64,000 nucleotides of DNA from Adenophora triphylla var. japonica. Taxonomy: Eukaryota > Streptophyta > Magnoliopsida > Asterales > Campanulaceae. Both the position numbers and the translations under genes were made by a program. The stretch covers positions 124,001 through 188,000 of the forward strand of contig JAFEMH010002501.1 in NCBI GenBank assembly GCA_022495995.1, given 5' to 3'. Positions 10,136-21,713 of this stretch are shown here, in pieces; the first letter of the stretch is position 1; the number at the start of each line of letters is the position of its first letter. The notes beneath the pieces are model-generated. The model was given only the letters and a program-made list of their open reading frames with translations. It was not told the DNA's origin and did not search any database.

Positions 10136-11698
10136 TGATAAGTGACTATTATATAGTCATTTATCCTTAGATTTATATACTTTTTATTGCATAAAACATC
10201 ATTTCTCATTTCATTTTCATATACTTTTTAGTTCTTTTTCCATATTTTCTAGATTTTACGCTTTTGGTATACTTCTTGCATTTAAAGACAGGTTTTAGGT
10301 TCATTTTTATCAAAAGGATACTTGGACACTTCAAGGCAAAAGACATGGAAGAGCACCAACCAAATCAAGCACACAAAGCTAAATTTCAGAAGGAGCGGCC
10401 GTGCAGCCAAGATGGAGTGGCCGTGCACTTGGCCTTTTGCAGGCCATTTGTGGCCCTAAAATATAGAGTGGCCGTGTCTTGAAGAGGGAGCGGCCGTGTC
10501 ATTATATGGAGCGACCGTGCAGCTCGGACAGGAGCGGCCGTGCGAAGTGTCAAGACTTAAATTCAAATCTGGCGCCAAGGGTCACACGGCCGTGCAACTT
10601 CCTTGACGCGGCCGTGCAAAACGCGACTGCAGACGTAAAGGCACCTTTTGATTGCACCCGATTGAAGAGTCTCCTCCTTTTTATAAATAGGACCCTAGTG
10701 ATCAGTCTTAGACACGAATTTTCAGAGAGAAATTACATATATTACATAGATAGAAAACATTTGTGACAACAATTGTCCAAAGGAGTTTGAAGATCAAAGT
10801 TATTATTTGTTCTTGGAATCACTTTGGAGGAAAAGCAATAAAAGTGAAGCATTATTCTCAGCAATCATCTTCTTTATTCATAAGTCTTTCTTACTAAATC
10901 TTTATTTCTACTTTTATGTTATCAATGGCTTGTGAGTAATCCCCCATATTCTTGGGGTTGGAAACTCAAAAGCATGCTTATTTATCATTAAAAAATGTTT
11001 AGTCTTGTCTTCTTCCTTCATCTAAAACAATCTCTTTATATTATTCTCTAAATGCCTTACATTTTGGAGATATCCAATTTGTATGATTCAGTCAATTGAG
11101 AGAAGTACCTAGCGGAGAATCTCGATTGACGGAACCATATAAAGAAACTAGGTTCATTGATCACGAGAGTAGTTCAATGGCCTAGGGATGTTCCTTTAAT
11201 GGAAAGTATGTTGACTTCCGTCCTTAATGGATTCATACTAATTATGGTCAGCTAGAGATAAGCCGGAACGCCCGTTTATGACAGGGCGGGAACAACGTAA
11301 ACGAAAATCTCAAACAGTTAGGACATAATTAGTGAAGAATACAAACGCTATTGTCTTAGCCCGAAGTAGCGTAGGCTTAACATACCATCCTTGCTTTTTA
11401 TGAAAACCTTTTATTTCTAAGACAATGACAATTTGATGAATAAGATTATGTGTATGATTTCCAATCCCGAGAATGCTTCATTTTATAAGATTTCAATTAA
11501 AGTATTTTCTGTTTATGCTCTCTCTATTATTCTAAAACAAGTTTTATCTACCCCCAATCTTTTCTATATTTTCTAAAAGACAAAAATATCCCCTAAGTAA
11601 ACCCTGTCTCTGTGGGATCGACCCGTACTTGCACCCGCTATATTACAATAGCCCGTGCGCTTGCGGAATTAAATAAACAGTTAGGTTTCGACCGGACA
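10136..11698 (+). repeat. Athila LTR 2 (1563 bp)
   Basis: TGATAAGT...GACCGGACA, matching 2523-4084 with scattered substitutions. The palindrome array runs from 10394 to 10618 and the TATA box is at 10682-10689. The following bases (AGGCTC) differ from the primer-site context, so this is the terminal LTR of the array. Confidence 0.93.
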
Positions 11699-11814
11699 AG
11701 GCTCATGTTCATAAAGGAAGACAAGTATATACTACACCACATGGTTTGCCAAGATATATTTGTAATGCTCTTCATAAGGACCATTCTGGAGTTTACTCTT
11801 ATAGACAGATATAG
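11699..11814. other. Unassigned fragment, continuous with 24117-24309
   Basis: Between the Athila LTR end and the chromovirus target duplication. Removing the chromovirus joins this piece to 24117-24309, which ends in an A10 tract. Together they look like the 3' end of a non-LTR element (LINE or SINE). I recognise no protein in it. Confidence 0.35.
11810..11814. other. Target-site duplication TATAG, left copy
   Basis: TATAG abuts the LTR start TGTCACGACC at 11815. The same five bases follow the last LTR at 24112-24116. This proves that 11815-24111 is one insertion unit. Confidence 0.9.
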
Positions 11815-13940
11815 TGTCACGACCATAATTCTAGGTTCTATTTTGAGTCATATTAATCATATATAGAAGTGCATTTCATATTATTATGTGTTGCATTTTA
11901 ATTGTAGAAATTATGTGTTAATTGGTATTTTATGAGTTACATGCTATTTTAAAAATATGAATAAAATAAAAATCATTATTTAATGTTTTAATGAAAATAT
12001 TAGAAGTAAGTAGTTAAAATGTAACTTTTTAAAATAAGTAGGAATTATATTAATGTTCAAGGTGCTTGAGTGTAATTAATGCATTTTAAGGGTTTTAGTA
12101 GTGAGGAGGGTTGGATAGTTGAAGGGGGTTAGGTGGAAGTAGATTATTATCCATGGCAAAAATTAGTAAGAGTGTTTCATTTTAACAAGGAAAGAAAACC
12201 CCAGCTCATTCATGTTCATCCAAGGTCCTTTTCCCAAACCCTAACCTCTTAACCTAAAAAAATTTAAATAATTCTAGAAAAATCCTTTCTTCGATCCGTT
12301 TGTTTTGGGGTGTTCGTGAGAAGAAGGAGCCCATTTCTATCTGATCAAAGTTCCTAAATGTTCATATTATTTTTCAAGTAAGTTATTATATTTTCTAGAA
12401 ATTATGTTTATTTAGTGTTTTAAATCATGTAGTTATGTTGTTCAAGGTTGTTTGAGAATTTAAAATTTATTTTCTAAGTTTAGGGAATGGAAAAATGTGT
12501 TTTTGGTTAATTTGGGTATGAACTTGGTATTGAAGGGGTAAACAATGGATTTTTGTGAAAGTTGAAATGTTTTAGATGTGTTGGAAAAGGCAAAGAATAG
12601 TTTTGGGTCATGTTGAAACTCTTTTAAACTCCTTTTGTGTTGCATGGTACTGAAACTTTGTTGTTGGTATTGTGGGTAAATTGGTACAAAGAAACTTGAA
12701 ATTATTTTGGGTCAAAAGCTGATGACCAGCTCTGTTTCTGCAAATCTGCAGAGGGCACGAGTCGTGCCCTATGGCACGAGTCTTGCCCATCAGTCTTGAC
12801 CATTCGTGCCCTTGCTTGGACGACAGGTTCTGGAGGGGTATCAAGGGGCACGAGTCGTGCCCTGGCCAGTTTTGGGAAATGAATTACAAAGCCATGTAGG
12901 TTCAATTTTACCACTTATATTCCAACCAATGGAACACTACAATCAAAGTACAAGGTATGAATAACAAAAGGAAGTATTTACATTTCAATTGTGATTATTT
13001 GAATATGTTTAAATGATTGGTTAAAGTAGGTTGGATCTATTGAACCTAACTTGGGTATTATCATTATACTATTGTTGATAAATCCTTGAATGACTTTAAT
13101 AAGTGTGTAGTCCTTATGTGTTGCACCTTATACATTGTTTAACATCTTTGTGAAGTGTTTGCTTAGGGTTCCCTACTTTGGAATCCTAAGTTCATTGAAT
13201 TTATTCAAGTATGAATTAGCCTTAGTGCTACTATTGAGGGATACTTGTTATCTTGTTGCTATCATTTGATATGCATTAATTGTATGGTTTCCTACTTTGG
13301 AATCATACATTGATTGGTTAAGCAAGTAGTTAATTACTATGCTTATACTTGAAATCCAGGTGGTACTTGTTTGTGGGCAGTGTTATGAGATTATAATGGC
13401 ACACGAGTCGAGTTCATTATAATCCATACACTGATTCCTGTTTTGCCCTGCCATTGACCATGGTTTGGGGGTAGTGAACTGGCTCAAGGGAATTCTAGTT
13501 GTACTATTGGATTTGACTTTATGTCATAGTCCCTCTTGTTGTTTCTAGGACGCGCTGAGTATTGAGAGGGCACCAAGTTGGTTTTTGAGGATAGTTTGGT
13601 AAGGATACATTATGTAAATGTATGACCTTGGATAGTATTCATAGTCTTAATGTATCCTTATTTTGCAACTCAAAATGGTTTTGTAAATATTTTTCATTTG
13701 GGAACTAGGTTCCTTGGTTTTTAAATAAGTGTGTGATTGTAAATGGTGTAAATGTTGAGTGAGTTAAGTTGAAGTTAAATGGTTGAATTTTGTGTAGTAA
13801 GTTAGTAAAGTTTTGAAATGTTAAACAGGTTTAGAAAGTGAAACATTTTGAAAGTACATTTCAAAAAAATTTCTTTAAAAGGCGTCTTCAGTACGTGTCG
13901 CGGCACGTGGCCAAGTAGGTCTACGGGTCGGGGCGCGTCA
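11815..13940 (+). repeat. Chromovirus LTR, left (2126 bp)
   Basis: TGTCACGACC...GGGGCGCGTCA, followed after two bases by the primer site. Relative to the right LTR it lacks about 290 bp near 13544 (present at about 23425-23712) and carries 19 extra bp with a third palindrome near 12771-12789. Confidence 0.9.
12753..12862 (+). promoter_or_regulatory. GGCACGAGTCGTGCC palindromes, left chromovirus LTR
   Basis: GGGCACGAGTCGTGCCC at 12753-12769 and again at 12846-12862, with an imperfect copy at 12773-12788 and a half site near 12806. The unit is self-complementary around a central G. No clear TATA box follows. Confidence 0.75.
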
Positions 13941-13942
13941 GT

Positions 13943-13955
13943 TGGTATCAGAGCC
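13943..13955 (+). other. Primer-binding site, initiator tRNA-Met
   Basis: TGGTATCAGAGCC is the complement of the 3' end of plant initiator tRNA-Met, two bases after the LTR. Confidence 0.9.
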
Positions 13956-14099
13956 TTAGGTGTAGATACTCTAGAGTGACTACCTGACTTAAGGGGGGTA
14001 GAATGGACAGAGTGAGTAACGTTAAATGTTTTATGCAGGTACTCAATTACTATAGCAGGAGTAGAAGGAGATCTGACCGGACCTTTAGGCTGGGGAAAT

Positions 14100-14462
14100 G
14101 TTCGAGAGGAGACCCGAGATATGTTCCAAGGGATGTTGGAAGTGGCTATGAAGGCCATGAATGATCAAAGGCAGCAGGGGGAACAAGGTAGACCGCAACA
14201 TCAAGGTCGAGATAATCGAGGCGGGCAAGGATCAACGTTTCAGTTTAGGGGCTAGCCGCAAGGTCTGTTTGGGGTTCGAAAGCAGGGTTTTAATCCAGGG
14301 AACGCACCAAAGAAAAGTTGTACTTACTTTCAGAAGGAAGGGCATGTAGCGGAGCTTTGTTGGAAGAGATTGGGAAAATGTTTGAATTGCGAACAGTCGG
14401 GGCACTTTCAGAAAGATTGCCCTAACTCAAGGTCAAAAGAGGGATTCTTCTGGGAGGCCTAA
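14100..14462 (+). pseudogene. gag: Chromovirus Gag remnant with CCHC knuckle (copy a)
   Basis: Only the C-terminal part is recognisable: a Gln/Arg/Gly-rich segment (NDQRQQGEQGRPQHQGRDNR), an in-frame TAG after FQFRG, then KKSCTYFQKEGHVAELCWKR and a canonical knuckle, CLNCEQSGHFQKDC (14379-14420). The Gag capsid core is missing: the distance from primer site to knuckle is about 430 bp, far less than a full chromovirus Gag. Position and knuckle make the call firm. The gene is dead. Confidence 0.8.
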
Positions 14463-14484
14463 GGTTCAAGGTCGGGTCTTCGCG

Positions 14485-14919
14485 GTGAATCGACAGCAAG
14501 CGGCGGATTCCTCCAATGTTATCGGAGGTACTATTTTTATAGAAAATAGGAGAGCGCGTGTACTAATGGACCCTGGCTCATCTCATTCCTATGTGTCCAT
14601 ACATTTTGCATCCAAATTGCCTATTTCTGTGGAGTCTATGCCTTACGTGCTAGAAGTGTCAACTCCGATGGGAGAATATTTGGTAACCGACGAGGTGTTA
14701 CGTGCTTGTGATGTGCATATATGTGATCGTGTGTTACCTGCTGACTTGGTAGTATTGCCTATGCATGATTTTGATGTCATTTTGGGTATGGATTGGCTAA
14801 GCAAATACCATTCCTTAGTTGATTGTCATAAGAAAGTTGTTACTCTTTCAGTCCCGAATATGCCTAAGTTTGTATTTGAGGCTATTCCTTCTGTGGGGAC
14901 TATTCGTGTCATTTCCTAA
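14485..14919 (+). pseudogene. pro: Chromovirus aspartic protease (copy a)
   Basis: Retropepsin-like segment with active site VLMDPGSSHSYVSIHFASKL (DPGS in place of DTG, normal in this clade) and the later FDVILGMDWLSKYHSLVDC. It would be part of the pol polyprotein. A stop at 14917-14919 (Tyr codon in copy b, TAA here) separates it from RT. Confidence 0.85.
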
Positions 14920-14937
14920 GTTAAAGCTAAAAAGTTA

Positions 14938-16577
14938 TTGCTTCGGGGGTGTACGGGATACTTAGCTTGTGTCCTAGATACTACCAAGGTGTTGCCAGAT
15001 ATGGGGGATGTTCCTATAGTTAAGGAGTTTCCAGATGTATTCTCTTCCGAGTATGTGATGCCTCCGGATAGGGAGATTGAGTTTGGAATTGATTTGCTTC
15101 CGGGTACAACTCCAATCCCTAAGGCACCTTATAGAATGGCCCCAGCTGAGTTGAAAGAATTGAAGGCTCAGTTGCAGGAGTTACTTGATCGGGGATTCAT
15201 TCGACTAAGTGTTTCATCGTGGGGAGCTCCGGTGTTGTTTGTGAGAAAGAAGGATAGGTCGTTGAGAATTTGTATTGACTACCGGCAGTTGAACCAAGCG
15301 ACGGTGAAGAACAAATACTTTCTACCTCATATAGATGACCTATTTGATCAATTGCAAGGTGCAACAGTCTTTTCTAAGCTTGACTTGAGAAGCGGATACC
15401 ATCCCCAGAAAGTTCATCCCGATGACGTTTCTAAGACAGCTTTTCATACTCGGTATGGACATTTTGAGTTCCTTGTTATGCCTTTTGGGTTAACAAATGC
15501 TCCAGCCATTTTTATGGATTTGATGAAACATGTTTTCAAACCCTATCTTGATACTTTTGTGGTGATGTTCATTGATGATATCTTAGTCTACTCCAAGTCT
15601 CAGGAAGGCATGAACAACATTTGAAAATGGTTTTAACGGTACTTCGGGAGAAGCAGTTATTTAACAAATTTAGTAAGTGTGCATTTTGGCTTGAGGAGGT
15701 TTATTTCCTAGGCCATGTCGTGTCAAAGGGCAGAATTTCAGTTGATTCTTCCAAGATTGAAGCTGTGGTTAGTTGGAAAAGGCCGGAATCAGTCACCGAG
15801 ATTCGGAGTTTTTTGGGGTTAGCCGGGTATTATCGGAGATTCATAAAGGGGTTTTCCAAGATTGCTACTCCCTTGACTCAACTGACTAGGAAGAATATAC
15901 CCTTTGTGTGGAGTGATAAGTTCCAAGCTAGTTTTGAAGAGTTGAAGAAGAGGTTGACCTCGGCACCTGTTCTTGTTCTACCAAATGGGAACGACGGGTT
16001 AGTTATTTATTGTGATGCTTCAAAGGAGGGTTTAGGTTGTGTATTGATGCAAAATGGAAAGGTTATAGCATATGCCTCGAGGAAGTTGACTCCATGTGAG
16101 CAGAACTACCCAACGCATGATATGGAACTTGCCGCTATTGTCTTCGCCTTGCACAAATGGAAGCATTACCTTTATGGAGCAAAGTTCGAGATTTTCACGG
16201 ACCACAAAAGTTTGAAATACCTTTTCTCACAAAAGGAGTTGAACAATAGGCAGCGGGGATGGATGGAGTTGTTGAAGGACTACGATTGTACCATTTCTTA
16301 TCACCCGGGCAAAGCTAATGTTGTGGCGGATGCTATAAGTAGAAAATCGTATGTGGCTTCATTGATGGTTCGAGAGTGGAAGATGTTGGAAGAAGCTCGT
16401 GATTGGTGTCCCCGAGAATCAAGACATGGATCTATCTTTGCAAGCATGAGTGCCTTACCAAGTCTAATTCAACAAATAAAGGAGGGTCAAGAGGGTGATA
16501 TCGAGTTGAAGAAGGTGGTAGATCAGATCGTGGATGGAAAGTTCAAAGAGTTTCTCTTAGTCTCGAGGGAGTGTTGA
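14938..16577 (+). pseudogene. pol: Chromovirus reverse transcriptase and RNase H (copy a)
   Basis: RT motifs in order: [48 protein letters not shown] (first Asp), [27 protein letters not shown] (catalytic DD intact). A one-base frameshift near 15600-15620 (CAGGAAGGCATG against CGGGAAGAGCATG in copy b) moves RT to a second frame. That frame carries [19 protein letters not shown] and the RNase H catalytic residues in [41 protein letters not shown] and [15 protein letters not shown]. The frame ends at 16577, at a frameshift shared with copy b. Confidence 0.9.
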
Positions 16578-17908
16578 CCTTTAGAGGTAGATTGTGTGTT
16601 CCAAATATTGAGGAAGTAAAGCGTCAAGTGTAAGATTATTGCCATAAGTCCAAGTATACCATTCACCCCGGGAGTACGAAGATGTATCAAAATTTGAAAC
16701 AACATTTTTGGTGGAATAACATGAAGAGGGAAATAGCAGATTATGTGTCCAAGTGCTTGACATGTCAACAAGTGAAAGCGAAACATCAAAGACCCGTCGG
16801 GTTGCTTCAGCCATTAGAGATTTCGGAGTGGAAGTGGGAGCATATTACAATCGATTTTGTCACGGGATTGCCTCGGACGAGTAGGAAGCATGACGCAGTT
16901 TGGGTGATTATGGATAGGTTGACTAAGTCCACTCATTTCCTACCTATTAAGATTAGTTATTCTATGGAGAGGCTTGCGAGGTTGTATATCCAAGAGATAG
17001 TGAGATTGCACGGGGTTCCGGTTAGCATTGTGTCCGATCGTGATCCTCGGTTTACTTCCCGATTTTGGCAAGCGTTGCAAAAGGCTTTGGGGTCAGAGTT
17101 GAGATTCAGTACAGCATTCCATCCTCAAACGGATGGCCAATCCGAGAGGACAATTCAAATTCTTGAAGACTTGTTACGGGCTTGTTCAGTTGACTTCTCG
17201 AATTCTTGGGATGTTCACTTACCTCTTGTTGAATTTTCTTACAACAATAGTTACCAATCTAGCATTGAGATGGCACCTTATGAAGCATTATACGGGAGGA
17301 AGTGTAGGTCTCCGATTTGTTGGGATGAAGTTGGTGAAGCTAAGATTTTGGGTATTGATATGGTTCGGGATTCAGTTGAGAAAGTCAAGATCATTCGGAA
17401 CCGATTGATCACAGCCCAAAGTAGACAGAAAAGTTGTGCAGATCAGAGGAGGCGAGAACTTGAATTTCGAAAGGGAGACTTGGTATTTCTACGAGTGTCA
17501 CCTAAGGTAAGGATTAAGAGATATGGCAAGAAGGGGAAGTTAGCTCCAAGGTTCGTAGGTCCTTTTGAGATCTTAGAAAGAATGGGAAATCTTGTGTATC
17601 ACCTTGCTTTACCTTCATCTCTCGGGAAGATGCATAGTGTATTCCATGTTTCCATGCTTAGGAAGTATGTGTATGTTCCTTCTCATGTATTGCCTAGGAT
17701 TCCCGAGGATATAGAGCCGGACATGTCTTATGTGGAGCAACCAGTCCAAGTTATTGATACCAAGGTGCAAGAACTGAGAAATAAGAGTATTCCTCTTGTG
17801 CGAGTTGTTTGGAGAAACCATGATGTGGAAGAGTCTACTTGGGAACTCCGGGAGGAGATGGAGCGGAAATATCCTTGGTTGTTCGATAATTGTGGTAAGT
17901 CATGTTAA
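16578..17908 (+). pseudogene. pol: Chromovirus integrase with C-terminal chromodomain (copy a)
   Basis: The frame resumes with [10 protein letters not shown] after the break at 16577 and meets a TAA at about 16631. The zinc-binding His/Cys set (CHKSKYTIHPG, CLTCQQVK) is still legible. The DDE core follows: [55 protein letters not shown] segment precedes the chromodomain region, VVWRNHDVEESTWELREEME, which in this clade steers integration to heterochromatin by histone recognition. The part from 16682 to 17908 is open for 408 codons. Confidence 0.9.
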
Positions 17909-17930
17909 AATTCGGGTCGAATTTTCTTTT

Positions 17931-17942
17931 AGGGGGAGTGAA
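17931..17942 (+). other. Chromovirus polypurine tract (copy a)
   Basis: AGGGGGAGTGAA directly before TGTCACGACC. Confidence 0.8.
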
Positions 17943-18190
17943 TGTCACGACCCTAATTCTAGGTTCTTATTCGAGTCATATTAATCATATATAGAAGTGC
18001 ATTTCATATTATTATGTGTTGCATTTTAACTGTGGAAATTATGTGTTAATTGGTATTTTATGAGTTACATGCTATTTTAAAAATATGAATAAAATAAAAA
18101 TCATTATTTAATGTTTTAATGAAAATATTAGAAGTAAGTAGTTAAAATGTAACTTTTTAAAATAAGTAGGAATTATATTAATGTTCAAGG
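17943..18190 (+). repeat. Truncated central chromovirus LTR
   Basis: The first 248 bp of the LTR (TGTCACGACCCTAATTCTAG...) break off at TTCAAGG and continue as gag-end DNA (CTCAAGGTCAAAAGAGGG, compare about 14426). The short common CAAGG at the junction suggests a microhomology deletion that removed most of an LTR and the start of copy b. Confidence 0.88.
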
Positions 18191-18929
18191 GACTTCTCAA
18201 GGTCAAAAGAGGGATTCTTCAGGGAGGCCTAAGGCTCAAGGTCGGGTCTTCGCGGTGAATCAACAGCAAGTGGTAGATTCCTCCAATGTTATCGGAGATA
18301 CTATTTTTATAGCAAATAGGAGAGCGCGTGCACTAATAGACCCTGGCTCATCTCATTCCTATGTGTCCATACATTTTGCATCCAAATTGCCTATTTATGT
18401 GGAGTCTATGCCTTATGTGCTAGAAGTGTCAACTCCGATGGGAGAATATTTGGTAACCGATGAGGTGTTACGTGCTTGTGATGTGCTTATATGTGATCGT
18501 GTGTTACCTGATGACTTGGTAGTATTGCCTATGCATGATTTTGATGTCATTTTGGGTATGGATTGGCTAAGCAAATACCATGCCTTAGTTGATTGTCATA
18601 AGAAAGTTGTTACTTTTTCAGTCCCGAATATGCCTAAGTTTGTATTTGAGGCTATTCCTTCTGTGGGGACTATTCGTGTCATTTCATATCTTAAAGCTAA
18701 AAAGTTATTACTTCGGGGGTGTATGGGATACTTAGCTTGTGTCCTAGATACTACCAAGGTGTTGCCAGAAATGGGGGATGTTCCTATAGTTAAGGAGTTT
18801 CCAGATGTATTCTCTTACGAGTATGTGATGCCTCCGGATAGGGAGATCGAGTTTGGAATTGATTTTCTTCCGGGTACAACTCCAATCTCTAAGGTACCTT
18901 ATAGAATAGCCCCAGCTGAGTTGAAATAG
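18191..18929 (+). pseudogene. Chromovirus gag end, protease and RT start (copy b)
   Basis: Corresponds to 14424-15160. Protease is present (LIDPGSSHSYVSIHFASKL, VILGMDWLSKYHALVDC), and here the frame runs from protease into the RT linker, where copy a has a stop. It ends at a TAG (18927-18929) after APAELK. Confidence 0.85.
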
Positions 18930-20348
18930 TTGAAGGCTCAGTTGCAGGAGTTACTTGATCAGGGATTCATCTGACCAAGTGTTTTGCCGTGGGGAGCTCT
19001 GATGTTGTTTGTGAGAAAGAAGGATGGGTCGTTGAGACTTTGTATTGACTACCGGTAGTTGAACCAAGTGACGGTGAAGAACAAATACCCTCTACCTCAT
19101 ATAGATGACCTATTTTATCAATTGCAAGGTGCGACAGTCTTTTCTAAGCTTGACTTGAGAAGCGGGTACCATCAGCAGAAAGTTCATCCCGATGACGTTT
19201 CTAAGATAGCTTTTTGTACTCGGTATGGACATTTTGAGTTCCTTGTTATGCCTTTCGGGTTAACAAATGCTCCAGCCGTTTTTATGGATTTGATGAACCG
19301 TGTTTTCAAACCCTATCTTGATACTTTTGTGGTGGTGTTCATTAATGATATCTTATTCTACTCCAAGTCTCGGGAAGAGCATGAACAACATTTGAGAATG
19401 GTTTTAATGGTACTCCGGGAGAAGCAGTTATTTGCCAAATTTAGTAAGTGCACATTTTGGCTTGAGGAGGTTTCTTTTCTATGCCATGTCGTGTCAAAGG
19501 GCAGAATTTCAGTTGATCCTTCCAAGATTGAAGCTGTGGTTAGTTGGAAAAGGCCGGAATCAGTCACCGAGATTCGGAGTTTTCTGGGGTTAGCCGGGTA
19601 TTATCGGAGATTCATGAAGGGGTTTTCCAAGATTTCTACGCCCTTGACTCAACTGACAAGGAAGAATATACCCTTTGTGTGGAGTGAGAAGTGCCAAGCT
19701 AGTTTTGAAGAGTTGAAGAAGAGGTTGACCTCAGCACCTGTTCTTGTTCTACCAAATGGGAACGACGGGTTGGTTATTTATTGTGATGCTTCAAAGGAGG
19801 GTTTAGGTTGTGTATTGATGCAAAATGGAAAGGTTATAGCATATGCCTCGAGGAAGTTGACTCCATATGAGCAGAACTACCAAACGCATGATATGGAACT
19901 TGCCGCTATTGTCTTTGCCTTTCACAAATCGAAGCATTACCTTTATGGAGCAAAGTTCGAGATTTTCACGGACCACAAAAGTTTGAAATACATTTTCTCA
20001 CAAAAGGATTTGAACAATAGGCAGCGGAGATGGATGGAGTTGTTGAAGGGTTACGATTGTACCATTTCTTATCACCCGGGCAAAGCTAATGTTGTGGCGG
20101 ATGCTATAAGTAGAAAATCGTATGTGGCTTCATTGATGGTTCGGGAGTGGAAGATTTTGGAAGATGCTCGTGATTGGTACCCCCGGGAATCAAGACATGG
20201 AGCTATCTTTGCAAGCATGAGTGCCTTACCAAGTCTAATTCAACAAATAAAGGAGGGTCAAGAGGGTGATGTCGAGTTGAAGAAGGTGGTAGATCAGATC
20301 GTGGATGGAAAGTTCAAAAAGTTTCCCTTAGTCCCGAGGGAGTGTTGA
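18930..20348 (+). pseudogene. pol: Chromovirus reverse transcriptase and RNase H (copy b)
   Basis: Further stops at about 18972 (TGA where copy a has CGA) and at the codon before LNQV (TAG where copy a has CAG), then open from 19059 to 20348. The catalytic FIDD box reads [12 protein letters not shown]: the second-strand Asp codon GAT is AAT, so RT would be inactive even if the stops were absent. RNase H residues are retained ([37 protein letters not shown]). Confidence 0.9.
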
Positions 20349-21679
20349 CCTTTAGAGGTAGATTGTGTGTGCCAAATATTGAGGAAGTAAAGCGTCAAGT
20401 GTTATATGAAGGCTATAAGTCCAAGTATACCATTCACCCCGGGAGTACAAAGATGTATCAAAATTTGAAACAACATTTTTGGAGGAATAACGTGAAGAGG
20501 GAAATAGCAGATTATGTGTCCAAGTGCTTGACATGTCAATAAGTGAAAGCGGAACATCAAAGACCCTCCGGGTTGCTTCAGCCATTAGAGATTTCGGAGT
20601 GGAAGTGGGAGCATATTACAATGGATTTTGTCACGAGATTGCCTCGAACAAGTAGGAAGGATGACGCAGTTTGGGTGATTGTGGATAGGTTGACTAAGTC
20701 CGCTCGTTTCCTACCTATTGAAATTAGTTATTCTATGGAGAGGCTTGCGAGGTTGTATATCCAAGAGATAGTGAGATTGCACGGGGTTCCGGTTAGCATT
20801 GTGTCCGATCGTGATCCTCGGTTTACTTCCCAATTTTGGCAAGCATTGCAAAAGGCTTTGGGGTAAGAGTTGAGATTTAGTACAGCATTCCATCCTCAAA
20901 CGGATGGCCAATCCGAGTGGACAATTCAAATTCTTGAAGACATGTTACGGGCTTGTTCAGTTGACTTCTCAGATTTTTGGGATGTTCACTTACCTCTTGT
21001 TGAATTTTCTTACAACAATAGTTACCAATCTAGCATTGAGATGGCACCTTATGAAGCGTTATACGGGAGGAAGTGTAGGTCTCCGATTTGTTGGGATGAA
21101 GTTGGTGAAGCTAAGATTTGGGGTATTGATATGGTTTGGGATTCAGTTGAGAAAGTCAAGATCATTCGGAGCAGATTGATCACAACCCAAAGTAGACAGA
21201 AAAGTTATGCGGATCAGAGGAGGCGAGACCTTGAATTTCGAAAGGGAGACTTGGTATTTCTACGAGTGTCACCTAAGGTAAGGATTAAGAGATATGGCAA
21301 GAAGGGGAAGTTAGCTCCAAGGTTCGTAGGTCCTTTTGAGATCTTAGAAAGAATGGGAAATCTTGTGTATCACCTTGCTTTACCTTCATCTCTCGGGAAG
21401 ATGCATAGTGTATTCCATGTTTCCATGCTTAGGAAGTATGTGTATGTTCCTTCTCATGTATTGCCTAGGATTCCCGAGGATATAGAGCCGGACATGTCTT
21501 ATGTGGAGCAACCAGTCCAAGTTATTGATACCAAGGTGCAAGAACTGAGAAATAAGAGTATTCCTCTTGTGCGAGTTGTTTGGAGAAACCATGATGTGGA
21601 AGAGTCTACTTGGGAACTCCGGGAGGAGATGGAGCGGAAATGTCCTTGGTTGTTCGATAATTGTGGTAAGTCATGTTAA
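20342..21679 (+). pseudogene. pol: Chromovirus integrase with chromodomain (copy b)
   Basis: Three open pieces (20342-20542, 20543-20866, 20870-21679) separated by a TAA replacing Gln (CAA) after CLTC and a TAA after KALG. The first zinc-ligand His is replaced by Tyr (YEGYKSKYTIHPG). The core motifs [11 protein letters not shown] and [13 protein letters not shown] remain, but the catalytic-Glu region reads QSEWTIQ. The chromodomain end is nearly identical to copy a. Confidence 0.88.
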
Positions 21680-21701
21680 AATTCGGGTCGAATTTTCTTT
21701 T

Positions 21702-21713
21702 AGGGGGAGTGAA
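21702..21713 (+). other. Chromovirus polypurine tract (copy b)
   Basis: AGGGGGAGTGAA directly before the last LTR. Confidence 0.8.

Larger units (their letters stand above)
2523..11698 (+). mobile_element. Athila-type Ty3/gypsy unit, non-autonomous, LTR to LTR
   Basis: Order: LTR (2523-4084), tRNA-Asp primer site (4091-4108), gag, protease, internal regulatory array, ORF-1, spacer, polypurine tract, LTR (10136-11698). The tRNA-Asp primer, the ORF-1 gene after pol, and the LTR tail with GTGGGATCGACCC are typical of the Athila lineage. RT, RNase H and integrase are absent: the protease frame ends at 6764 and ORF-1 begins 680 bp later. The unit is a member of a tandem array, because the 5' flank of its first LTR is another unit's polypurine tract. 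A target duplication cannot be tested here. Confidence 0.9.
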
